Positions 14,883 through 23,573 of a stretch of 64,000 nucleotides of DNA are shown here, piece by piece; the first letter of the stretch is position 1; the number at the start of each line of letters is the position of its first letter. The notes under the pieces are model-generated. The model saw only the letters and a program-made list of their open reading frames with translations, made no database searches and had not been told where the DNA came from. This DNA comes from DATARR01 sp034666985. GTDB taxonomy: Bacteria; Acidobacteriota; Thermoanaerobaculia; Multivoradales; UBA5704. The position numbers were made by a program, and so were the translations under genes. The DNA lies in contig JAXDKS010000010.1 of assembly GCA_034666985.1 (NCBI GenBank), forward strand, positions 1-64,000. Reading direction: 5' to 3'.

Positions 14883-17672
14883 ATGCGCGCCATCGGAAGG
14901 TTCATCACCAGGCTTGCGTTGATCGGCGTCTGCTGGCAGGCCCCTGCCAGGGCGCTCGAGCCCTATCTCGTGAAGGACATCAACGAGTTTCCCTCCGGCG
15001 CCGACTCCGTCCCAAGCGGATTCGTCGCCGTCAATGGCGTCGCCATCTTCAGTGCCGTCGATTCGGAGGATGGGGAGGAGATCTGGCGCTCGGACGGGTC
15101 GACGGGCGGCACCTATCGACTCACTGAGGTCTGCGGGAACGACTGCTCCGGAACGGCGTTTCCGTTGGTGCGCGTCGGCCAGCGTGTCCTCTTCTCGGCG
15201 CGGCGCGGCGGGCGGCCGCAGCTCTGGGCTACCGACGGCACCATCGCCGGCACGAACCTGCTCGTCGATGGCCTCGACGTCCCCGTGCTGAGCGATATCC
15301 GGACCAATGTCCGCCGGCATGCCTTCCTCGGGGATCGCCTCTTCTTCGCCGCCAGCGATGACGAGCATGGCCAGGAAATCTGGGTGACCGACGGCACCCC
15401 GGCGGGGACCCGAATGGTCAGCGACGTGCTTCCCGGACCGTTCGGCTCTTCGCCGAGCGATCCGGTCGCCTTCCGCGGTCAGGTCTTCTTCCTCGCCGCC
15501 GTCGACTCGCGCGGCATGAGCCTCTGGGCCACCGACGGCACCGCCGCCGGCACGCGCCAGATCCCCGGCCCGTGGGTTGGCAACATGCACGGGTTGGAAG
15601 CGCTGGCGGGGCGGCTGGTGTTCGTCGCCGAAGCCCCGGGGCTTGGCACCGAGCTGTGGCAGAGCGACGGCACGGCGGCCCATACGTCGCTGGCCGTCGA
15701 CCTCTCGCCCGGTGGCGGGTCGACGAGCATCTCGTTGCCGCGGGTGATCGGGAACCGCTACTACTTCATCGCCACCCGAGGGGGGCGGGAGCTCACCGAA
15801 GGGCAGGAACTCTGGGTCACCGACGGCACCCGCAAGGGGACGCGGCAGTTGACGAGCCTGCGCTCGCCGGAGGCGTTCTTCGCCAGCACTCACGAGCTCC
15901 CGTTGACCGGTCCGGCGCTCGGCGCGAAGCTCGTCTTCCGGGCTGACGACGGCCGTCACGGTGTCGAGCCCTGGATCACCGACGGCACGGCGAAGGGCAC
16001 TCGCCTGCTCAGGGACATCTGCCCCGGCCTCTGCGCGGGCGACGGCGAGCCCCTGCTGGCGCTGGGCGGTCGCCTGCTGCTGCGCGGCAAGGATGGTCGC
16101 GGCGAGGAGCTCTGGGCGAGCAACGGCACCGAGAAGGGAACGGCGATCGTGGCCGATCTGTGTCCAGGAAGCTGCGGTGCCGCGCCCCGGCCATTCGCCG
16201 TGCTCGGCCCATCGGCGATCTTCGCCGCCACCAACGGTGCGCAGGGCCAGCAGCTCTGGGCCACCGATGGCACCGCCGGCGGCACGCGGCAGCTCACCGA
16301 TCTGGAAGGTGCGCAGCTCCAGCCGGAGGGGCTCACCAACGGTAGCGGCGTAGTCGGCAATCTGCTGTTCTTCTCCGGATCGGTGGCCGCCTTCGGCCGC
16401 GAGCCCTGGCGCACGGACGGCACCTCGCAGGGCACCTTTCTGGTGCGCGACATCTTCGCCGGCGACAACGGCGGCTCGTTCCCGGGCGCCTTCCAGGTCG
16501 CAGGGAATGCCGTCTATTTCATCGCCACCGACGGGCTCGACGGCTACGGACTCTGGCGCAGCGACGGCACCGGGAGTGGCACTCTCCTCGTCGACGATCA
16601 CGTGCCGATGGGCACCAGAGATCGACGGCCGTACTACTTCAACGCCGCCTCGCTGGCGGGCTCGCTCTACTTCGAGTCGATCTGGGGCGGGGCCGCCAAC
16701 GGCGCGCTCTGGCGCAGCGACGGCACGAGAGCGGGGACGGCTCCGCTGGTGCCCGGCGGCTTCTGGATCCCAGAGCGGAAGACGGTCGCCGCCACCAGCA
16801 CGCTGGTGTTCTTCCAGGGGTACGACGCCGTCCATGGTCACAGCTTGTGGAAGACCGACGGCACGCCTGGCGGGACGAGGGCCATCGCGGCCAGCGCGTT
16901 CCAGTACCCCGAGCAGATCACGCCGGTCGGGCAGCGCGTCTTCTTCACCGCCTGGAGCGCCGCGGCGGGCTACGAGCTCTGGTCCAGCGACGGCACTGAG
17001 GCGGGCACGCGCATGGTTGCCGACCTGACCGCCGGCACGGAGGACTCGCACTTCGAGGCCCTGACGGCGATGGGCGACAAGCTCCTGTTCGTGCAGCCGT
17101 TGAGCGGGCTCTGGATCACCGACGGCACGCCGGGCGGCACTACGTTCCTCGGCGCCGTGGGAGTGAGCCCGCAGATGAACGCGCCCATTGTCGTCCTCGG
17201 CTCACGGGCGCTGATCTTCTCCGGCGGCGAGCCCTGGGTTACGGACGGCACGGCGGCGGGGACGGCTCCCGTGACGGCGCCGGCCATCGAGAGCGTGACC
17301 ACCGAGCCGGTCGTGTACCAAGGCTATGTCTACTTCGAGATGACAACCGACCAGGCCAGCGAGCTGTGGCGGAGCGACGGAACGGCTGCCGGCACGACGC
17401 CGATGCTCGACGCGGCGGGCCATGCGATCCTTTTGCCCCAGGCGTTGCGCGAATTCGCCGGCAAGCTGATCTTCATCGCCGCCGAGGGCGAAGACACGGC
17501 TCTCTGGGCCTCTGATGGCACCCCCGCAGGCACGGCGCCGCTCACCCGCGTACAGCCCGGCCACCGCGCCAACCCGCCGTTCCCCTGGGAGCTGGTGCGT
17601 GCCGGCGATCGGCTCTTCTTCCCGGCCTACGATACGGCGACAGGGTGGGAGCTGTGGGCACTGCGCCCCTGA
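14883..17672 (+). CDS. Secreted ELWxxDGT-repeat protein
   Basis: 929 residues from ATG 14883, placed 7 bp after GAGGAG; a signal peptide follows (MRAIGRFITRLALIGVCWQ). The mature protein is made of about 18 units of roughly 48 residues, each ending in an ELWxxDGTxxGT motif (QLWATDGTIAGT, ELWQSDGTAAHT, EPWVTDGTAAGT, ELWRSDGTAAGT), with a final half unit ELWALRP. This is the ELWxxDGT repeat family of predicted beta-propeller or solenoid surface proteins. Function is not known; likely cell surface or secreted. It is divergent from the hydrolase gene, with a 122-bp gap to the first possible hydrolase start. Confidence 0.9.
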   Translation: MRAIGRFITRLALIGVCWQAPARALEPYLVKDINEFPSGADSVPSGFVAVNGVAIFSAVDSEDGEEIWRSDGSTGGTYRLTEVCGNDCSGTAFPLVRVGQRVLFSARRGGRPQLWATDGTIAGTNLLVDGLDVPVLSDIRTNVRRHAFLGDRLFFAASDDEHGQEIWVTDGTPAGTRMVSDVLPGPFGSSPSDPVAFRGQVFFLAAVDSRGMSLWATDGTAAGTRQIPGPWVGNMHGLEALAGRLVFVAEAPGLGTELWQSDGTAAHTSLAVDLSPGGGSTSISLPRVIGNRYYFIATRGGRELTEGQELWVTDGTRKGTRQLTSLRSPEAFFASTHELPLTGPALGAKLVFRADDGRHGVEPWITDGTAKGTRLLRDICPGLCAGDGEPLLALGGRLLLRGKDGRGEELWASNGTEKGTAIVADLCPGSCGAAPRPFAVLGPSAIFAATNGAQGQQLWATDGTAGGTRQLTDLEGAQLQPEGLTNGSGVVGNLLFFSGSVAAFGREPWRTDGTSQGTFLVRDIFAGDNGGSFPGAFQVAGNAVYFIATDGLDGYGLWRSDGTGSGTLLVDDHVPMGTRDRRPYYFNAASLAGSLYFESIWGGAANGALWRSDGTRAGTAPLVPGGFWIPERKTVAATSTLVFFQGYDAVHGHSLWKTDGTPGGTRAIAASAFQYPEQITPVGQRVFFTAWSAAAGYELWSSDGTEAGTRMVADLTAGTEDSHFEALTAMGDKLLFVQPLSGLWITDGTPGGTTFLGAVGVSPQMNAPIVVLGSRALIFSGGEPWVTDGTAAGTAPVTAPAIESVTTEPVVYQGYVYFEMTTDQASELWRSDGTAAGTTPMLDAAGHAILLPQALREFAGKLIFIAAEGEDTALWASDGTPAGTAPLTRVQPGHRANPPFPWELVRAGDRLFFPAYDTATGWELWALRP

Positions 17673-17828
17673 GCGGAGGGCGACGTGGACGGAGATTGAG
17701 GAGCGGGCCGGATAGGTGTCACTCAGGGTGAAGGGGGTGAAGGGCCCGGGCTCCCGGAGTCGTGCCAAAGCTGGTATGATCAGTACGTGTCTGAGGTGCC
17801 CGCGTTGCGGCGCAGGAGGATAAATTTC

Positions 17829-18110
17829 GTGCCCCCGACATCTCCGCGACCCCGGTATAGCAAAGAGGAGTTCGCCCGGCGCGGCGACGAGATCTACGAG
17901 CGCGAGGTGCTGCCACGCCTCACCGCTGAAGATCAGGGAAAATACGCCCTCATCGACATCGAAACAGGAGACTACGAGATCGACCGGGACGAGATAGCGG
18001 CCTCGGATCGGCTCTTCGCCCGGAGACCGGACGCACAGGTTTGGTTTCGGCAGGTAGGCTCCCGCTACGCTCGTCGGTTCGGACCGCGCTTCAAGACGAC
18101 AGCGGCTTGA
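17829..18110 (+). CDS. Small conserved-looking partner of a retropepsin-like protein (93 aa)
   Basis: I place the start at GTG 17829, 7 bp after AGGAGGA; the frame is open back to 17787, where a GTG follows a -10-like TATGAT (17774-17779) and could mark a transcription start instead. The product is soluble: YSKEEFARRGDEIYEREVLP, KYALIDIETGDYEIDRDEIA, then a basic C-terminus. The gene is 8 bp upstream of an aspartic-protease-like gene, an arrangement I recall as recurrent for this small-protease family. Biochemical role unknown. Confidence 0.7.
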   Translation: MPPTSPRPRYSKEEFARRGDEIYEREVLPRLTAEDQGKYALIDIETGDYEIDRDEIAASDRLFARRPDAQVWFRQVGSRYARRFGPRFKTTAA

Positions 18111-18118
18111 AAGGCGAG

Positions 18119-18496
18119 ATGATCACCGGTCGAGTCAACGCAAGTCTGGAAGCAACCGTACGCCTCTCCCTGCGCAGCAGCCAGGGTAACGAGACGGTCG
18201 TTGAGGCCGTGGTCGATACCGGGTTCAGTGGTTTCCTCACCTTGCCTCCCGACCTGGTGGAGGAGTTGGGTCTCAAATTCCACAAGCGAGGCCAAGCTGT
18301 GCTCGGAGACGGCAGCACCGTCGTCTTCGACACATACGAGGCGGTCATCCTTTGGAACGGTCGTGCCCGCCGCATCGCCATTGATGCGGCCGAAGTCGAC
18401 CCTCTGCTCGGTGTTCGCCTGCTTTACGGTCATGAGCTCAGCGTAGAGTTCATCGAGGACGGCGATGTCGTCGTCCAAGCCTTGCCTATATCCTGA
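18119..18496 (+). CDS. Clan AA retropepsin-like aspartic protease domain protein
   Basis: 125 residues from ATG 18119, preceded by AAAGGCGAG. The catalytic loop VVDTGFSGFLTLP (Asp-Thr-Gly) is followed by hydrophobic strands and LLGVRLLYGHELSVEF, matching single-domain clan AA proteases that work as homodimers. Cytoplasmic, no signal. Tightly paired with the upstream 93-residue protein, which may be its substrate or regulator (inference from linkage only). Confidence 0.8.
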   Translation: MITGRVNASLEATVRLSLRSSQGNETVVEAVVDTGFSGFLTLPPDLVEELGLKFHKRGQAVLGDGSTVVFDTYEAVILWNGRARRIAIDAAEVDPLLGVRLLYGHELSVEFIEDGDVVVQALPIS

Positions 18497-18666
18497 GATC
18501 AGTAGCATCGGACCGCCCGGCACAGGATGCCGTCGGCGGGGTGCCGGATGCATTCCCTGCCAAGGGTCTGAGAAGAGGAGTTTCCCTCGGGGTCGGGTCT
18601 GTGGCTCGGTTAATAGCAGCTCACGCACCCTAGCTCTTTAGGAGGTCCACTCCAGCTTTACGTCCA

Positions 18667-18684
18667 TCGGGCCCAGAGGCCCGA
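18667..18684 (+). promoter_or_regulatory. Hairpin in the leader of the two-repeat secreted protein
   Basis: TCGGGCC and GGCCCGA form a perfect 7-bp stem with a 4-nt loop, 45 bp before the ATG at 18729. The ribosome site TTTGAGGAGAAATGC lies downstream and is not occluded. It may stabilise the leader or terminate transcripts from the upstream pair; no known riboswitch fold is recognised. Confidence 0.3.
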
Positions 18685-18728
18685 CTGCGCGGGAGACAAC
18701 GCTGTTTCGACCCTTTGAGGAGAAATGC

Positions 18729-19721
18729 ATGAAGCGATTAAACATTTTGTTTCTACTGGCACTCGCACTTGCGCTGGTTGCGATGCCCGCTTTCGCGGCG
18801 ACGGGGAGCTCCACCCAGCAGGGAGTCCAGATCACCAGCCAGGTCCTGGGCACGGTCGCCGGCGGGGGATCCGTGAATATTACGTTCACCGGCTCGGCGG
18901 CCCACACCATTTCAGGCCTGAACGTGATCTTCAACGTCAAGCAGCTCGTGGCGGTGAATAGCGTGCTGGGTTCGGTCTCCGCCTCCCTGAATCCCAATCG
19001 GGCATCCGTTGGGACGCTCGCTTCGTCGACCTTCCCGACCGAGCACCGGCAGAACTTTTTCCTGCGGATCAACAGCTCGACGCTGGGCACGCTGGTCTCC
19101 GACCTGCCGCTGACCCTCTCGGCAATCATCCAGAGCTCGCCGCCCACCGCGACGTATCGGTCGGCGACCGGGAACGTCGTGTTCTATCGGGAAGGCGATC
19201 CCAACAAACAGCCGGTGCTCACCGTGCAAAGCGTCACCTCGGACGTCAAGCCCGCGGCCACGCAGACGGTCAATATCTCGAGCCTCGTGACGGCCAGCGT
19301 CGGCACCTCGACCTCCACCATCCAGTTCACCGGTTCGGCATCCGACCTGGTGACCGGCCGGAACGTGCTCTTCATCAGCAAGCAGTTGACGGCGGTGAAC
19401 CCTGGCGTCCTGGGTGCGACCACGGCGACGCTGGATTCCCGGCAGTCGTCCGATGGGACTCTCAGCTCCGATACCTTCCCGGCCACCCACACGCAGAACT
19501 TCTTCCTGCAGATCCAGAGTCAAAACCTGGGGACGCTGGTCGCCGACACTCCGGTGGTCCTCTCCGCCACGATCCAGCGCTGCCCACCCACCGCGACCTA
19601 CAAGCTCATCGGCAAACCGGTGCCTTTCTACCGCCAGGGTGACCCCACCAAGCAAGCGGTGCTCACGATCCAGGACGTGGTGTCGGACGTGACGCCGTCG
19701 ACCACGCAGGCGAGCAAGTAG
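18729..19721 (+). CDS. Secreted protein made of two homologous repeats, unknown family
   Basis: 330 residues with a clear signal peptide (MKRLNILFLLALALALVAMP, AFA cleavage) and a strong ribosome site. Two repeats of about 145 residues align: VNITFTGSAAHTISGLNVIF against IQFTGSASDLVTGRNVLF, then QLVAVNSVLGSVSASLN / QLTAVNPGVLGATTATLD, TFPTEHRQNFFLRI / TFPATHTQNFFLQI, and SPPTATYRSATGNVVFYREGD / CPPTATYKLIGKPVPFYRQGD. Rich in Thr, Ser and beta-branched residues, so probably beta-sandwich extracellular domains. No enzyme motif seen. Confidence 0.75.
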   Translation: MKRLNILFLLALALALVAMPAFAATGSSTQQGVQITSQVLGTVAGGGSVNITFTGSAAHTISGLNVIFNVKQLVAVNSVLGSVSASLNPNRASVGTLASSTFPTEHRQNFFLRINSSTLGTLVSDLPLTLSAIIQSSPPTATYRSATGNVVFYREGDPNKQPVLTVQSVTSDVKPAATQTVNISSLVTASVGTSTSTIQFTGSASDLVTGRNVLFISKQLTAVNPGVLGATTATLDSRQSSDGTLSSDTFPATHTQNFFLQIQSQNLGTLVADTPVVLSATIQRCPPTATYKLIGKPVPFYRQGDPTKQAVLTIQDVVSDVTPSTTQASK

Positions 19722-19743
19722 GCGCCTGGTCCTGAGCTCTCCC

Positions 19744-19777
19744 AGCTCCCCCTCTTCCGCCGGAAGAGAGGGGAGCT
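19744..19777. terminator. Bidirectional terminator-like hairpin between convergent genes
   Basis: The arms AGCTCCCC-TCTTCCG and GAAGAGAGGGGAGCT pair almost perfectly around a short loop, between the convergent 3' ends at 19721 and 19803. There is no clean U-tract on either side, only GATATTTC on the plus strand, so termination efficiency is uncertain. Confidence 0.6.
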
Positions 19778-19802
19778 GCGATATTTCATCTGGCGCTTGA
19801 GC

Positions 19803-20444
19803 TTACTCGCCGCCGGGGTAGGTGGCGGAGCCGCTGAGGAGGTCGGTCAGCGAGCGGCGGCCGGAGACCAAGCCGGCGAGGCCGAGGGTGGCGGCGGTGA
19901 GCACTCCGCCGAGCCAGCGGCGGGCGGTCTGGTCGAAGGTCAGGGGCTCGCCGTCGCGGTTGCGGGAGGAGATCCCCGTCCAGGCCATGCCGAGGGTCTG
20001 GCCCCAGAAGGCCAGGGGCAGCACCGTATAGAGGAAGGAGAAGGAGGCCAGGAAGACGGCCAGCGCCGGCCAGTCCCGGACGGGGTCCGGCCTGACACCC
20101 ATCCAGCGGGTGCCGAGGAGGGCTCCCACCAGCACGGCGGCGTGCACCAGCAGATCCGCCAGCCCTGAGCCCAGCCGCGGGCCGCGGGCCGCGAATTCAT
20201 TGGCAGGAGAGTCGTCCGGCTCATCCGCGGCGGCCCGCTCGGGTTTGGGCACCGGCACCGGTCCGCTCCGCGCCGCCAGGGGCAGCTCGGGAGCGGGAGC
20301 CGGAGAGAGCGGGCGTGCCTCCCGGGCGGTCCGCTCCGGTTTCTTGCGCGTCGGCAGCGGCTCGGGCTCCCGCTCGGGACCGCCCAGGGGAAGGTCGAAG
20401 AGCAGGGGCTCGTCCGGCTCGTTCGGTTTGTCCGGTCGTCGCAT
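19803..20444 (-). CDS. RDD-family membrane protein with a Pro/Arg-rich cytoplasmic N-terminus
   Basis: 213 residues. After about 90 polar residues (RRPDKPNEPDEP, repeated PEPLPTRKKPERTAREARP) the RDD domain begins: GLADLLVHAAVLVGALLGTR, WPALAVFLASFSFLYTVLPL, FWGQTLGMAWTGISSRNRDG (the conserved GQTLGM motif) and RWLGGVLTAATLGLAGLVSG. RDD proteins are small integral membrane proteins of mostly unknown transport or scaffold role. Its ATG overlaps the TGA of the upstream TPR gene by one base, so the two are translationally coupled. Confidence 0.85.
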   Translation of the reverse strand: MRRPDKPNEPDEPLLFDLPLGGPEREPEPLPTRKKPERTAREARPLSPAPAPELPLAARSGPVPVPKPERAAADEPDDSPANEFAARGPRLGSGLADLLVHAAVLVGALLGTRWMGVRPDPVRDWPALAVFLASFSFLYTVLPLAFWGQTLGMAWTGISSRNRDGEPLTFDQTARRWLGGVLTAATLGLAGLVSGRRSLTDLLSGSATYPGGE

Positions 20445-22558
20445 CAGCGGTACGGCAGGTATTTTACGTAGATCCGATAGAGCAGGTCTTTGGGCTTGTC
20501 CTGATACGTCTGGGCGAACTGCAGATCGCGGCGCACGAGCGGATCGTCCTGCAGCTCCACCACCTGCTGGAGCTTCTCCACCGCCTTCGGCGTGTCATTG
20601 CGCTGCAGATCGCGCACCGCCAGATTGTAATAGGAATCGACCAGGAGCTGGGTGACGTCGCGATTGGCGGGGTCGGCCTCGTGCTGCGTCCACATGTCCC
20701 GCGCCACGAACTCCCACTCGTGCTGGTGGAAAAGGTCGATGCTCTTGGCCAGCGGCTCCAGCTTCTGCTTGACGTCGGCCAGGAGCTTGGCGTCGTCGCC
20801 GTCGAGCTTGGCGATAGCGCCCGCCTGCTCCAGGCGGGTGAGCGCCTTGAGGTAGGTCCGCTCGGCGTAGGCCTGACGGGCCAGGGAGAGGATCTCGGCG
20901 CGCCGCTCATTGCCCACCGCGTTACCGGGCATCGCCGGCGGCGCTCCGGGCGTGGCGCCCGGAGTCCCGGCCACGGCCGGGGTGCCCACGGCGGTGGCCG
21001 GCGCGCCACCGCTCCACTCGGCGATCAGCTTCTGGGCGTCGCGATAGTGGGGATCGGTCGGCGGAATATGCCGGAGCTGGTTGAGGGCGATGGCGGTCTT
21101 GCCGGCCTTGTGCAGCCGCTGGGCGCGGGCGATGGGGTCCGAGGAGACGGCGGGGGCGGCCGCCGTCTCCTCCGGCTGGGAGTTGGGGAAGAGCTGCTCC
21201 CGGTGCTGGAAGTAGTACCAGACCGCCACGAGAGCCAGGAGCAGCACGGCGCCGCCCACCAGGAGGAAGAGGCGGCGGGCCCGGCCCGGATCGCGGCGGG
21301 CGGCCGGCTTGCGGGCCGGGCGCCGCTCGGACGCCGCCGGTCCGGCCGGCGGCTCGGGAGGGACCAGGATCTCCTCCTTGAGCTCGCGGCTGGAGACCTC
21401 CTCCGGACCCGGGGAGAGCGACAGCGCGGGCTCGGGCGAGAGAGCCTCGCGGCTGGCGGCCGGCTTCGGGCGCGGCACGCTCCCGATTCCCCCGCCCCCA
21501 ATATCGAGCTGCTGCAGGGCCTCGCGCGCCGCAAAGTAGCCCGGCTGGATCTCCAGCACCCGCTCGAAGGCCTGGCGGGCCGCCACCGTGTCGCCGGCCT
21601 CCATGTGGGAAAGGCCGTCGTGGAAGATCTCCTCCACCTGGCGCTCGCTCTCCGCCTTGAGCTTGCGAGCCGCCTCGATGCGCCGCGAGGCCTCCTGGTG
21701 GTCGATGTCGATGAGGAAGATGCGGGACCAGGCGTCGATGGCGCCCTGCGGGTCGCCGGCGTCGAACGCGACCTGCCCTTCGTCGAGGAGCTCGCGGATG
21801 CGCCGGTCGCTCTCGGAGTCGCCGCCGCCGAAGGCCAGGCTCGCGGGCATCGCCGAGGTCTGGAGGGGCGGAGGGATTTCGAAGGACGGCCCGGACGCGG
21901 GCCGATTGGTCACCGGGCTGGCGCCGCGGGCCTGCTCCAGCTCGCCGATGCCGGGATGGGTCGGGTCGAGCGACCGGGCCTTGTCGAGCAGGCGTCCCAC
22001 CTCGTCGGTCTGGCCGGCCTGAAGGGCCTGGCGGGCCTGGCCCAGGAACTTGAGGACGTACGGCTCGGCCTCCATCGTCTCCTGGGCGGCGCCGAGGATG
22101 CGCTGGAGCTCCGGGTCGTTGGCGATGGCCGCCTGCTCGCCCTGGGCCCGGGTCATCAACTCCTGGAACCGGCGCTGGTCGATCAGGCCCTGCAGCTCGG
22201 TCCGCAGAGAGCCGTCGATCCCCGGGAGCCCCGGCAGCCCGGGCAGCCCCGGCAGATGGCTGGGGAGCAGGTCGGGCAGATCGAGGCTGAAGCTGTTCAG
22301 GTCGGCGAAGGGGTCGGCAGCCGCGGGGGCCTCCCCCGGGATCAGGTCCTGGACCTGCACCGGGCCGGTGCTCGCCCGCAGCCGCTCCTGGAGCACGTGG
22401 GCCGGCTCGAACTGCGGATCCATGCGCAGCACGAAGTCGCAGCCCAGCAGCGCCTCCTCGCGGTTGCCGTCCCGCGCCAGCTCGAGCGTCTGCTCGAACG
22501 TGCTGAGGATGCGCTGCCTGACCTCGGCGGAAAGGGAAGGGTTCCCGGTGTAGTTCAT
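20444..22558 (-). CDS. TPR-rich protein with a single internal transmembrane helix
   Basis: 704 residues from ATG 22558 (MNYTGNPSLSAEVRQ); upstream in-frame starts would run into the divergent ftcD promoter. N-terminal helical repeats (LELARDGNREEALLGCDFVL), a Gly-Leu-Pro linker (LPGLPGLPGLPG), further TPRs (GQVAFDAGDPQGAIDAWSRI, GLSHMEAGDTVAARQAFERV), a basic stretch, one transmembrane helix near 440 (LFLLVGGAVLLLALVAVWYY) and C-terminal TPRs outside. Likely an envelope scaffold. Coupled to the RDD gene (TGATG overlap), suggesting a joint membrane function. The TPR assignment is by pattern only. Confidence 0.75.
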   Translation of the reverse strand: MNYTGNPSLSAEVRQRILSTFEQTLELARDGNREEALLGCDFVLRMDPQFEPAHVLQERLRASTGPVQVQDLIPGEAPAAADPFADLNSFSLDLPDLLPSHLPGLPGLPGLPGIDGSLRTELQGLIDQRRFQELMTRAQGEQAAIANDPELQRILGAAQETMEAEPYVLKFLGQARQALQAGQTDEVGRLLDKARSLDPTHPGIGELEQARGASPVTNRPASGPSFEIPPPLQTSAMPASLAFGGGDSESDRRIRELLDEGQVAFDAGDPQGAIDAWSRIFLIDIDHQEASRRIEAARKLKAESERQVEEIFHDGLSHMEAGDTVAARQAFERVLEIQPGYFAAREALQQLDIGGGGIGSVPRPKPAASREALSPEPALSLSPGPEEVSSRELKEEILVPPEPPAGPAASERRPARKPAARRDPGRARRLFLLVGGAVLLLALVAVWYYFQHREQLFPNSQPEETAAAPAVSSDPIARAQRLHKAGKTAIALNQLRHIPPTDPHYRDAQKLIAEWSGGAPATAVGTPAVAGTPGATPGAPPAMPGNAVGNERRAEILSLARQAYAERTYLKALTRLEQAGAIAKLDGDDAKLLADVKQKLEPLAKSIDLFHQHEWEFVARDMWTQHEADPANRDVTQLLVDSYYNLAVRDLQRNDTPKAVEKLQQVVELQDDPLVRRDLQFAQTYQDKPKDLLYRIYVKYLPYR

Positions 22559-22667
22559 CAGCGGGCAGGTTTCTACTGGCTTTGAAGACCGGGCGTATCC
22601 TAGCAGAGGATTCCTCCGGCGTCCAACCTTCGGCAGTTGCTGTACCTTGGTTGCTATCATCCAGCCC

Positions 22668-23573
22668 GTGCCGCCGCTCGAATGCGTTCCCAACGTCAGC
22701 GAGGGCCGCCGCCCCGAGGTGGTGGCGCGGCTGGCCGCCGCCGCCTCGTCGCCCCCGGGGGTGAGACTGCTCGACGTCTCGTCCGATCCCGATCACAACC
22801 GCTCCGTGCTGACCCTCGCCGGCGATGCCGAGGGGCTCTTCCAGGGTCTCCTCACGCTCTACGAAGTGGCACTCGCCGAGATCGACCTGACGCGCCACCA
22901 GGGGGTTCACCCCCGGGTGGGGGCGGTGGACGTCGTGCCTTTCGTCCCCCTGGGCGACACGCCCATGGCCGAGGCCGTGGCAACGGCCGAGCGGCTGGCC
23001 GCCGAGGTGGCGCGGCGCTTCGGTCTGCCGGTCTATCTCTATGAGCGCGCGGCGCGGAGCCCTGAGCGGGCGGCCCTGGCGGCGATCCGCCGCGGCCAGT
23101 TCGAGGGGCTCCAGGACCGGATGGCAGACCCGCGGTGGGCTCCGGACTTCGGGCCGGCGCGGGTCCATCCCACGGCCGGCGTCACCGTCATCGGCGCCCG
23201 CTTCTTCCTCATCGCCTTCAACGCCGTGCTGGACACGCCGGACGTGGCCGTCGCCCGTGCCATCGCCCGCAAGGTGCGGGAGTCGGGGGGCGGGCTGCCG
23301 GCGGTGCGGGCGATGGGGGTCTACCTGGCGAGCCGGGGTCGGGCCCAGGTGAGCATGAACCTGGTGGATTTCCGCCGCACGCCCCTTCTGCGCGTCCTGG
23401 AACGGGTGCGGGAGGAGGCCGCGGCCCTGGGAGCAGGGGTGGTGGAGTCGGAGCTGATCGGCCTGATGCCGGCGGAGGCCGCTCTCGGGGTGGCCCGCGA
23501 CGCGCTGCTGCTCCCCGCCTCCCCCGCCCTCATCGAGGATCGTTTGGGGACAATTCCGGGGAAGCTTCCCTGA
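22668..23573 (+). CDS. ftcD: Glutamate formimidoyltransferase (N-terminal FTCD type)
   Basis: Transfers a formimino group between N-formimino-L-glutamate and tetrahydrofolate in histidine breakdown and one-carbon metabolism. Family motifs: LECVPNVSEGR at the N-terminus, DPDHNRSVLTLAG (catalytic His in DHNR), HQGVHPRVGAVDVVPFVPL, FIAFNAVLDTPDVAVARAI region, and SMNLVDFRRTPLLRVLE. About 301 residues, the length of the transferase domain alone; no cyclodeaminase domain. I choose GTG 22668 because the protein then opens with MPPLECVPN; a -10-like TATCAT at 22655-22660 lies only 7 bp upstream, so the mRNA may be leaderless. TTG 22647 is the alternative. Confidence 0.9.
   Translation: MPPLECVPNVSEGRRPEVVARLAAAASSPPGVRLLDVSSDPDHNRSVLTLAGDAEGLFQGLLTLYEVALAEIDLTRHQGVHPRVGAVDVVPFVPLGDTPMAEAVATAERLAAEVARRFGLPVYLYERAARSPERAALAAIRRGQFEGLQDRMADPRWAPDFGPARVHPTAGVTVIGARFFLIAFNAVLDTPDVAVARAIARKVRESGGGLPAVRAMGVYLASRGRAQVSMNLVDFRRTPLLRVLERVREEAAALGAGVVESELIGLMPAEAALGVARDALLLPASPALIEDRLGTIPGKLP

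Noticed and set aside
18497..18728. Riboswitch before the two-repeat secreted protein
   Set aside because: Only one simple hairpin is visible; no conserved aptamer core known to me can be drawn.
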